18,252 nucleotides of DNA from assembly GCA_035540755.1 (NCBI GenBank), contig DATLGD010000035.1, positions 1 to 18,252 on the forward strand, written 5' to 3'. Within the stretch, counting starts at the first letter, position 1; each line of letters starts with the position of its first letter. The notes beneath the pieces were generated by a model that worked only from the letters and a program-made list of their open reading frames with translations, was not told where the DNA came from and did not search any database. The position numbers were made by a program, and so were the translations under genes. The stretch is from DATLGD01 sp035540755. GTDB taxonomy: Bacteria; Actinomycetota; Actinomycetes; Mycobacteriales; SCTD01. Of this stretch, positions 1 through 5,703 are shown one piece after another.

Positions 1-353
1 CCGCCGAGGAGCCCACCACCGAGCCCACCACCGGGCCCACGCAGGAGCCCGCACCTGCGCCCGCCGAGGAGCCGGCTCCGGCCCCGGAGCAGCCCGGCAC
101 GACCACCACCACGTCCGCCCCGGCCCTGACCGAGCCGCACGTGTCGGTGTTCGGACCCGGTCAGGTCAGCGAGGACATCCGCACCTGGCAGGCGCGCATG
201 GCCGAGCGCGGCTGGGAGATCAGCGTCGACGGCATCTACGGCCCGCAGACCGCCTCGGTCGCGGCCCGGTTCCAGGCCGAGAAGGGTCTGGCGGTCGACG
301 GCCTGGTCGGTCCGCAGACCTGGGCCGCCGCCTGGGAGACCCCGATCACCTGA
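1..353 (+). CDS. C-terminal part of a secreted peptidoglycan-binding (PG_binding_1) protein, partial at left edge
   Basis: The frame is open from base 3 and ends at TGA 351-353; the start lies outside the window. The first ~46 visible residues are a Pro/Thr/Glu/Ala-rich linker with EPTT and EPAPAP repeats, including two perfect 12-bp copies at 9-20 and 21-32. The last ~70 residues match the three-helix PG_binding_1 fold (PF01471): VDGIYGPQTASVAARFQ followed by GLAVDGLVGPQTW, the typical duplicated DG-x-x-GPQT pattern. Such a linker plus C-terminal repeat is usual in secreted cell-wall hydrolases or binding proteins, where this domain anchors the enzyme to peptidoglycan. The catalytic part, if any, is not visible, so the specific function is unknown. 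It converges on crgA, with a hairpin between them. Confidence 0.85.
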   Translation, partial: AEEPTTEPTTGPTQEPAPAPAEEPAPAPEQPGTTTTTSAPALTEPHVSVFGPGQVSEDIRTWQARMAERGWEISVDGIYGPQTASVAARFQAEKGLAVDGLVGPQTWAAAWETPIT

Positions 354-414
354 CCGGTCCGGCCGCGACGACCCCCGTCGGCGCGATCTTCCACCGGTGT
401 GATTACCCCCAGGC

Positions 415-435
415 GTTCTCCACAGTGTGGAGAAC
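415..435. terminator. Perfect 9-bp inverted repeat between convergent genes
   Basis: GTTCTCCAC (415-423) and GTGGAGAAC (427-435) pair perfectly around a 3-nt loop. The position between two convergent stop codons (353 and 475) suits a bidirectional terminator, although there is no T-tract. Each arm also contains a 9-mer close to a DnaA box (see findings). The rest of 354-474 shows nothing else. Confidence 0.5.
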
Positions 436-474
436 CTCGCGGCCCGGACCGGCGGGACCGGCGTCAGCCCCGGC

Positions 475-744
475 TCAGCGCCACTGGGTGGACAGGCCGA
501 AGCCGGCGATGATGAAGCCGAAGCCGACCGGCAGGTTCCAGTTGCCCCAGCCCTCGGCCACCGGCAGGCCGAACATGTCGCCCTGGCTGATGTAGAAGAC
601 CACCAGCCACAGCACGCCGATGCCGAACAGGGTCAGCATCAGCGGAGCCAGCCAGCGCGGGCTCGGGCCCTTCTTCTTCGGCCCGCCTCCCGCGTTGGAC
701 GGCGGGGTGTAGACCGCCTTCTTGCGCTTGCGGGACTCGGGCAC
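475..744 (-). CDS. crgA: Cell division protein CrgA
   Basis: This is an 89-residue protein of normal length for CrgA. In actinobacteria CrgA is a small membrane protein at the division site that interacts with FtsZ and septal peptidoglycan enzymes and helps coordinate septation. A basic N-terminus (MPESRKRKKAVYTPP) leads into two membrane segments, about residues 31-52 and 70-86. The connecting loop GDMFGLPVAEGWGNWN and the ending GFGLSTQWR are the family signature. The GTG start is supported by AGGAG six bases upstream on the minus strand. The neighbourhood (crgA, DUF881, pabA, pknB operon) matches Mycobacterium and Streptomyces. It is divergent from the DUF881 gene. Confidence 0.95.
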   Translation of the reverse strand: MPESRKRKKAVYTPPSNAGGGPKKKGPSPRWLAPLMLTLFGIGVLWLVVFYISQGDMFGLPVAEGWGNWNLPVGFGFIIAGFGLSTQWR

Positions 745-866
745 GTTCGGCTCCTGCGCGTCGTTGGGAGAGCGGACTGGGGCTAGCGTAACGATCGCGC
801 TCCGCTCGGGCGGGGCGCACGGCGCGGCCAGCGAAGCGCCGGAGGGCGAAGGAGGGGACAGGAACC
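745..866. promoter_or_regulatory. Divergent promoter region, crgA / DUF881 gene
   Basis: This 122-bp gap separates two divergent genes. A candidate minus-strand -10 for crgA is TACGCT (790-785), placing the RNA start about 35 bases before GTG. An overlapping plus-strand hexamer, TAGCGT (784-789), could serve the DUF881 gene. Neither has a convincing -35 match, so the exact sites are uncertain. GGAGGGG at 851-857 is the ribosome binding site of the plus-strand gene. Confidence 0.4.
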
Positions 867-1589
867 GTGCGGCCGACGTTCGTGCTCGTCCCGCTCACCG
901 CCCTCGCCGCCGGCCTGCTGTTCGCCACCAGCGCCACGACCGCTCAGGGCACCGACCTGCGGGCCGACCGTCGGCTGCAGCTCACCGAGCTCATCGCCCG
1001 CGAGACCGCCGGCGTCGAGCGGCTCGAGCGCGGCGCTGCCGAGCTGCGCCGCGAGGTGCAGGAGCAGTCCGACGCCGCGGCGGCGTCCGACGGCCGGGTT
1101 GCGGCCGAGCAGGCAGCGGTCGAGCTGGAGGTCGCCGCCGGCCTGGTGCCGTTGACCGGTCCCGGCGTCACGGTCGAGCTCGACGACGCCCCGCGCCGCC
1201 CCGGCCGGCCCGAGCTGTCCGACGACCCCGACGACCTCGTCGTCCATCAGCAGGACGTGCAGGCCGTCGTCAACGCCCTGTGGGCCGGGGGCGCCGAGGG
1301 CATGACCCTGATGGGCCAGCGGATCGTGTCGACCAGCGCCGTGCGGTGCGTCGGCAACACGGTCATCCTGCACGGGCAGGTTTACAGCCCGCCGTTCGTG
1401 GTCACCGCGGTCGGGGAGCCGACGGCGCTGCGCGCCGCGCTCCAGGACGATCCCGGCGTCGCCTACTTCCGCACATTCGTCGAGCGCTTCGGCCTCGGCT
1501 ACGCCGTGCGCACCGAGCGCGAGGTGACGCTGCCGGCGTACACCGGACCGCTCGAGCTGCCGCACGCCGTCGGCCGGCCGGCCGGCTGA
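867..1589 (+). CDS. DUF881 family membrane protein
   Basis: This 240-residue protein has an N-terminal membrane segment (about 4-24), a charged predicted coiled coil (about 36-90) and a C-terminal extracytoplasmic domain (about 95-235). The domain carries DUF881 (PF05949) hallmarks: LTGPGVTVELDDAP, VVNALWAGGAEGMTLMGQR, GNTVILHGQVYSPPFVV and FGLGYAV. DUF881 proteins commonly sit beside crgA and division genes in Gram-positives; the M. tuberculosis equivalent in this synteny is Rv0012. Their molecular role is not established. The GTG start has a strong GGAGGGG nine bases upstream. The gene is followed after 23 bases by the sortase gene, suggesting cotranscription. Confidence 0.92.
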   Translation: MRPTFVLVPLTALAAGLLFATSATTAQGTDLRADRRLQLTELIARETAGVERLERGAAELRREVQEQSDAAAASDGRVAAEQAAVELEVAAGLVPLTGPGVTVELDDAPRRPGRPELSDDPDDLVVHQQDVQAVVNALWAGGAEGMTLMGQRIVSTSAVRCVGNTVILHGQVYSPPFVVTAVGEPTALRAALQDDPGVAYFRTFVERFGLGYAVRTEREVTLPAYTGPLELPHAVGRPAG

Positions 1590-1612
1590 GCGCCGCCGAG
1601 GACCAGGACGCC

Positions 1613-2314
1613 ATGAGCTCCCGCACCGGCGACGCCGTCCGCACCGCCCTGCGCGGCGTCGGTCAGACGCTGATCACGATCGGCGCGGTGCTGCTGCTGT
1701 TCTGCGTCTACGAGATCTGGGTGACCAACCTGGTCACCGCGCAGGAGCAGGAGCAGCTCGAGCACGAGATCGCCCGGGAGTGGGCGCAGCCCGCGCCGCC
1801 GCCCGACGGGGGGGTGCGGCCGGTCTCGGTCGAGCTCGGCAGCGGCATCGCCGTCCTGCGCGTCCCCCGGCTCGACGAGGGGCCGGACGACCAGTACAGC
1901 CAGGTCGTCGTCGAGGGGACGTCACAGGCCGACCTGAAGCGCGGCCCGGGACGCATCGTCGAGTCCCAGCTGCCGGGGGAGCTGGGCAACCTGGTCATCA
2001 GCGGGCACCGCACCACCTACGGTGCCCCGTTCGCCGACCTGGACCGGCTCTTGCCCGGTGACGCCGTCGTCGTCGAGACCCGCGACACCTGGTACACCTA
2101 CCGGGTCACCGGCACCGAGATCGTCCTGCCCAGCGCGGTCGAGGTGACGCTGCCGGTGCCCGGTCGGCCGGGTGTCGAGCCGACCGAGAGCGTGCTGACT
2201 CTGACCACCTGCCACCCCCGCTACTCCGCCCGGCAGCGCATGGTCGTCTCGGCGGCGCTGGAGGAGACCCTGCTCAAGGTCGACGGCGACCCGGCCGCCC
2301 TCACGGGGGCCTGA
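1613..2314 (+). CDS. srtE: Class E sortase
   Basis: This is a 233-residue membrane-anchored cysteine transpeptidase. Class E sortases attach surface proteins carrying LAxTG-type signals to the cell wall of high-GC Gram-positives. A membrane segment (about 19-40) and an acidic stalk precede the sortase domain (about 75-225). The catalytic triad is visible: His132 in SGHRTTYGAPF, Cys200 in LTLTTCHP and probably Arg209 in ARQRMVV. ATG at 1613 places the hydrophobic segment near the N-terminus; the only nearby purine-rich stretch is GAGGA about 11 bases upstream, so initiation may be modest. Streptomyces also carries class E sortase genes beside pknB. Its stop overlaps the next start. No LAxTG substrate gene is visible in the window. 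Confidence 0.93.
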   Translation: MSSRTGDAVRTALRGVGQTLITIGAVLLLFCVYEIWVTNLVTAQEQEQLEHEIAREWAQPAPPPDGGVRPVSVELGSGIAVLRVPRLDEGPDDQYSQVVVEGTSQADLKRGPGRIVESQLPGELGNLVISGHRTTYGAPFADLDRLLPGDAVVVETRDTWYTYRVTGTEIVLPSAVEVTLPVPGRPGVEPTESVLTLTTCHPRYSARQRMVVSAALEETLLKVDGDPAALTGA

Positions 2315-2526
2315 TGTACGTCTGGATCTGGCGGCACCTGCCCGGCGGCCTGCCCGGCAAGCTGGTCGGCTCGCTGATCCTCCTCGGCGCCGTGGTCGTG
2401 CTGCTGTTCACCGTCGTCTTCCCGGCGGTCGAGCCGCTGCTGCCCTACTCCGACGTCACGGTCGACACCGTCGACGGCCCCGGCCCGTCGCCGGCCGAGG
2501 GCGGGCCGACGGCTCCGGCCCCCTGA
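2314..2526 (+). CDS. Small single-pass membrane protein coupled to the sortase gene
   Basis: This 70-residue protein has a short N-terminus (MYVWIWRHLPGGLPGK), one hydrophobic segment (about 16-38) and a Pro/Gly-rich acidic tail. The start ATG shares one base with the sortase stop (TGATG at 2312-2316), so translation is very likely coupled. I do not recognise a named family. Proteins of this shape next to class E sortases could be accessory membrane factors, but that is inference from position only. The Arg/Lys before the segment and the acidic tail after it predict N-in, C-out. Confidence 0.75.
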   Translation: MYVWIWRHLPGGLPGKLVGSLILLGAVVVLLFTVVFPAVEPLLPYSDVTVDTVDGPGPSPAEGGPTAPAP

Positions 2527-2634
2527 CCGTCCTCGCGGGCTAGCATCCGGCGCGGCGCCCACGCCGCGTGCCGCCCGCTGCAGCGCCGGGCCGACCCGTC
2601 GGACCCCGGCGCCGACCTCCCAGGAGAGCCGTTC
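2527..2634 (+). promoter_or_regulatory. Promoter and structured leader of the acyl-CoA ligase gene
   Basis: A -10-like TAGCAT lies at 2541-2546 without a clear -35. Two hairpins follow: CGCGGCG (2551-2557) with CGCCGCG (2562-2568), and GCGCCGGG (2583-2590) with CCCGGCGC (2605-2612). The second has a further internal CCGAC/GTCGG stem. The ribosome binding site AGGAG (2622-2626) lies just beyond, eight bases before the GTG start. The first hairpin could also act as a terminator for the sortase operon. In DNA this GC-rich, hairpins occur by chance. Confidence 0.35.
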
Positions 2635-4935
2635 GTGCCCGGCCCCGCCTCCCGAGCGCCTCGTCGCCGTCCCGCCCCGGCCGAGGTCGCCGCGGCCCCA
2701 GCCCGGTCTCCGTACGCCCAGCGGCCCTGGCTGGCCAGCTACCCCGAGGGCGTCCCGGCCGACCTCGACGTGCCGGACGTCCCGCTGACCCGGCTGCTCG
2801 ACGACGCCGCTGCCGCCTGGCCGTCGAGCACCGCCCTGGCCTTCTTCGGCTCCCGGATCTCCTACCAGGAGCTGCAGGACGTCGTCGACCGGTTCGCGAC
2901 GGCCCTTGCCGGTCTCGGGGTCGGCAAGGGCGACCGGGTCGCCGTCGTCCTGCCGAACTGCCCGCAGAACGTCATCACCACCTACGCCGCCCTGCGCCTG
3001 GGCGCGGTCGTCGTGCAGCACAACCCGCTCTACACCGAGCCGGAGCTGCGCCACCAGCTGGCCGACTCCGGCGCGACCGTCGTCGTCTGCCTCGACCGCG
3101 TCTACGAGTCCGTCGCCAGGGTGCGGCGCGACACCGCGGTGCAGCACGTCGTCGTGACGAGCCTGGTCGACTACCTGTCGACGACCGAGAAGCTCCGGCT
3201 GCAGCTGCCGCTGACGAAGGCGAAGCGGGCCAGGGCCGAGATCACCGCGACGATCCCCAAGGGCGCGCCGGTTCAGCAGTTCCTCGCACTGCTCAAGAGC
3301 GCCGGCGTCCGGTCGCGCCAGGTGCCGGTGGACCCGGGCACCGACCTCGCCCTGCTGCAGTACACCGGAGGCACCACCGGCGCCTCGAAGGGCGCGATGC
3401 TCACCCACCGCAACCTGGTGAGCAACGCCTGGATGAACCGGCTGTGGGACACCGGCGCGACGCCCGGCAAGGAGGTGTGCCTGGCGGTCCTGCCGCTGTT
3501 CCACGCCTACGGCCTGACCGTCTGCATGAACGCGACCATGCTGCTCGGGGGTACGCTGGTGCTGCTCCCGCGGTTCGACCTCGACCGGCTGTTCACCGCC
3601 GTCGACCGGTGGAAGCCGACGATGCTGCCCGGCGTCCCGCCGATCTACAAGGCGATGAGCGACAGCCCGAAGGCCAGCTCGGTCGACCTGCGCTCGATCC
3701 GGGTCTGCGTCTCCGGGGCCATGAAGCTGCCGCTGGAGGTCCAGGAGCAGTTCGAGCGGATCAGCGGTGCGCGGCTCGTCGAGGGCTACGGGCTGACCGA
3801 GACCTCGCCGTCGACGCACTGCAACCCGATCACCGGCACCCGCAAGCCCGGCAGCATCGGGGTGCCGCTGCCCGGCACCTCCTGCAAGGTCGTCGACGCC
3901 GAGGATGCCGGCCGCGAGGTGCCTCCCGGCACGCCCGGCGAGCTGGCCGTGCGCGGCCCGCAGGTCTTCCGCGGCTACTGGGGCCGCGACGACGCCGCCA
4001 CCCCCGAGGGCGGCGCCCTGTTCACCGACGACGGCTACCTGCTCACCGGCGACATCGCCGTCATGGACGACGACGGCTTCTTCACCGTCGTCGACCGCAA
4101 GAAGGAGCTGATCATCGCCGGCGGGTTCAACATCTATCCGTCAGAGGTCGAGGAGGTCCTGTTCTCGCTGCCGGGGGTGAGGGACGCGGCCGTCGTCGGC
4201 ATCCCGGACCGCTACCGGGGCGAGACGGTGAAGGCCTTCGTCGTCCCGGCCGAGGGCGCCTCGCTCACCGAGGACGACGTCGTCGCGCACTGCGCCGCGT
4301 CGCTCACCCCGTACAAGGTGCCCAGGCTGGTCGAGTTCCGGGACTCCGTCCCCCGCACCGAGGTCGGCAAGCTGCTGCGGCGGGTCCTGGTCGACCAGGA
4401 GCGGGCCGCGCTCGCGGCCTCCGCGAGCGGGACGCCCGGCTCGGTGCCGGGGGGCACCTCCGCCCGCCGGGCGAAGGCCGCAGCCCCGACCGGGAGCGGC
4501 TCGCCGGCCGACGAGGCCGAGCGGGCGGCCGTCGAGGAGGCGCCGGCCAAGCGGGCCGGGGCCACGCGGTCCGCGGCCGCAGCACGTGGGGGCGGGTCGG
4601 AGCAGGCGCCGGCGAAGAAGGCCCCCGCGAAGAAGGCCCCGGCGAAGAAGGCCCCGGTGAAGAAGGCCCCCGTGAAGAAGCCCCCGGCGAAGCAGGCCCC
4701 GGCCGAGACCGCATCGGCGGAGACCGCGGCCGTGAGCGAGGCCCCGGCCCAGAAGGCGGCGGCGAAGAAGGCCGCCCGGGGCACGGCCGGGACGAAGGCC
4801 GTCGCCGGACGCCCTCGCGCGGCCGAGGCCGGACCCGCAGGTGCCGCCGGCCCGCCGGACAGCGCTCCCGCACCGGCGGCGTCGCGCGCCCCGCGGAAGA
4901 GGACCGGCGGTCCCGGGCGTTCCTCCTCGACGTGA
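2635..4935 (+). CDS. Long-chain fatty acid-CoA ligase with a histone-like basic C-terminal tail
   Basis: This 766-residue protein belongs to the ANL/AMP-binding superfamily and should activate a fatty or other carboxylic acid to its CoA thioester via an acyl-AMP. Motifs are complete: phosphate loop YTGGTTGASKG (243-253), GYGLTET (from 384), YLLTGD ending at Asp473, the hinge region DRKKELIIAGGFNIYPSEVE, and catalytic Lys579 in RTEVGKLLRR. The enzyme core ends near residue 590. A low-complexity tail of ~175 residues follows, rich in Ala, Lys, Pro and Glu, with six 15-bp repeats encoding AKKAP-like units. GTG 2635 has AGGAG eight bases upstream. The last four bases overlap the pabA start. The substrate cannot be read from sequence. 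This gene is not part of the M. tuberculosis version of the cluster. Confidence 0.92.
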   Translation: MPGPASRAPRRRPAPAEVAAAPARSPYAQRPWLASYPEGVPADLDVPDVPLTRLLDDAAAAWPSSTALAFFGSRISYQELQDVVDRFATALAGLGVGKGDRVAVVLPNCPQNVITTYAALRLGAVVVQHNPLYTEPELRHQLADSGATVVVCLDRVYESVARVRRDTAVQHVVVTSLVDYLSTTEKLRLQLPLTKAKRARAEITATIPKGAPVQQFLALLKSAGVRSRQVPVDPGTDLALLQYTGGTTGASKGAMLTHRNLVSNAWMNRLWDTGATPGKEVCLAVLPLFHAYGLTVCMNATMLLGGTLVLLPRFDLDRLFTAVDRWKPTMLPGVPPIYKAMSDSPKASSVDLRSIRVCVSGAMKLPLEVQEQFERISGARLVEGYGLTETSPSTHCNPITGTRKPGSIGVPLPGTSCKVVDAEDAGREVPPGTPGELAVRGPQVFRGYWGRDDAATPEGGALFTDDGYLLTGDIAVMDDDGFFTVVDRKKELIIAGGFNIYPSEVEEVLFSLPGVRDAAVVGIPDRYRGETVKAFVVPAEGASLTEDDVVAHCAASLTPYKVPRLVEFRDSVPRTEVGKLLRRVLVDQERAALAASASGTPGSVPGGTSARRAKAAAPTGSGSPADEAERAAVEEAPAKRAGATRSAAAARGGGSEQAPAKKAPAKKAPAKKAPVKKAPVKKPPAKQAPAETASAETAAVSEAPAQKAAAKKAARGTAGTKAVAGRPRAAEAGPAGAAGPPDSAPAPAASRAPRKRTGGPGRSSST
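4612..4701 (+). repeat. Six 15-bp tandem repeats encoding AKKAP units
   Basis: Successive 15-bp units begin at 4612, 4627, 4642, 4657, 4672 and 4687. The consensus is GCGAAGAAGGCCCCG, with a few substitutions: GTG for the first codon in units 4 and 5, CCC for GCC in unit 5 and CAG for AAG in unit 6. They encode the basic heart of the ligase tail and resemble the lysine/alanine/proline repeats of histone H1-like and mycobacterial HupB tails. Such repeats can vary in copy number by slippage. Confidence 0.9.
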
Positions 4936-5579
4936 CCCGCGTCCTCGTCGTCGACAACTACGACAGCTTCGTCTTCAACCTCGTGCAGTACCTCGGCCAG
5001 CTCGGGGCCGACACCGTCGTGAAGCGCAACGACGAGGTCCGCCCGGCCGATGCCGAGGGCTTCGACGGGGTCCTGCTCTCACCCGGCCCGGGCACCCCGG
5101 AGGACGCCGGGGTGAGCGTCGAGATGGTCGGCGAGTGCGAGCAGCGCGGCGTGCCGCTGCTCGGGGTGTGCCTCGGTCACCAGGCGATCGCGGTCGCCCA
5201 CGGCGCGCGCGTCAGCCGGGCGCCGGAGCTCCTGCACGGCAAGACCAGCGAGGTCGAGCACGAGCGCGCCGGAGTCCTGCACGACCTGCCGGCGCCGTTC
5301 ACCGCCACCCGCTACCACTCGCTGGCCGTGGAGGAGGACACCCTCCCGCCCGAGCTGGCCGTCACCGGCCGCACCCCTGGCGGCGTGGTCATGGCCCTGC
5401 GGCACCGCGACGCCCCGGTCGAGGGTGTGCAGTTCCACCCCGAGTCGGTGCTGACCCAGGGCGGCCACCTGCTGCTCGCCGCGTGGCTGCGGGCCTGCGG
5501 CGACATGGGAGCGGCGGCCGAGCGGGCGCCGGCCCTGTCGGAGCGGGTCGAGCAGAAGCGGCTGGCCGCCTTCGGCTGA
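4932..5579 (+). CDS. pabA: Anthranilate / aminodeoxychorismate synthase glutamine amidotransferase subunit
   Basis: This 215-residue class I glutamine amidotransferase releases ammonia from glutamine for a TrpE- or PabB-type partner, feeding tryptophan or folate synthesis. The start VLVVDNYDSFVFNLVQYL is the typical TrpG/PabA N-terminus. The oxyanion segment LLSPGPGTPEDAG follows, then nucleophile Cys80 in LLGVCLGHQA and the His169/Glu171 pair in VQFHPES. The GTG start overlaps the ligase stop (GTGA, 4932-4935). There is no purine-rich site upstream, so translation probably depends on coupling. M. tuberculosis trpG (Rv0013) sits in the same place beside pknB. The partner synthase is not in the window, so the PabA/TrpG choice is open; one protein may serve both pathways. 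Confidence 0.93.
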   Translation: MTRVLVVDNYDSFVFNLVQYLGQLGADTVVKRNDEVRPADAEGFDGVLLSPGPGTPEDAGVSVEMVGECEQRGVPLLGVCLGHQAIAVAHGARVSRAPELLHGKTSEVEHERAGVLHDLPAPFTATRYHSLAVEEDTLPPELAVTGRTPGGVVMALRHRDAPVEGVQFHPESVLTQGGHLLLAAWLRACGDMGAAAERAPALSERVEQKRLAAFG

Positions 5580-5637
5580 GCCGGGCTCCGCCCGCCCCGA
5601 CGGCAGGAGGGCTCCCGACGGTTCCGGGCCCGGCGGT

Positions 5638-5663
5638 ACCCGTCAGGAGGGCTCCTGACGGGT
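5638..5663. terminator. 12-bp perfect hairpin between convergent pabA and pknB
   Basis: ACCCGTCAGGAG (5638-5649) pairs exactly with CTCCTGACGGGT (5652-5663). The position between two convergent genes fits a bidirectional terminator. A degenerate copy of the same stretch (CAGGAGGGCTCC plus flank) lies about 43 bases upstream, near 5604-5622, but does not fold as well. Confidence 0.7.
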
Positions 5664-5677
5664 TCGCGGGGCGGCGG

Positions 5678-5703
5678 GTCAGTCCGGCGGGTCAGTCCGG
5701 CGG
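5678..5703. repeat. 13-bp perfect tandem duplication at the pknB stop codon
   Basis: GTCAGTCCGGCGG occurs at 5678-5690 and again at 5691-5703. On the minus strand the second copy carries the pknB ending Pro-Pro-Asp and TGA (5694-5692). The first copy lies just beyond the stop and repeats the same stop sequence. It looks like a small replication-slippage duplication. Confidence 0.85.

Noticed and set aside
722..1612. Long N-terminal extension of the sortase frame
   Set aside because: It is a shadow of the DUF881 gene; ATG 1613 places the membrane anchor at the correct distance from the N-terminus.
2221..3819. 532-residue minus-strand open frame opposite the acyl-CoA ligase gene
   Set aside because: Composition is Arg/Gly/Asp/Gln-biased antisense, with no domain, and it covers the conserved ligase and the end of the sortase.
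4612..4701. 15-bp repeats as a CRISPR-like array
   Set aside because: Units are contiguous without spacers, in frame and coding for AKKAP; a coding minisatellite.
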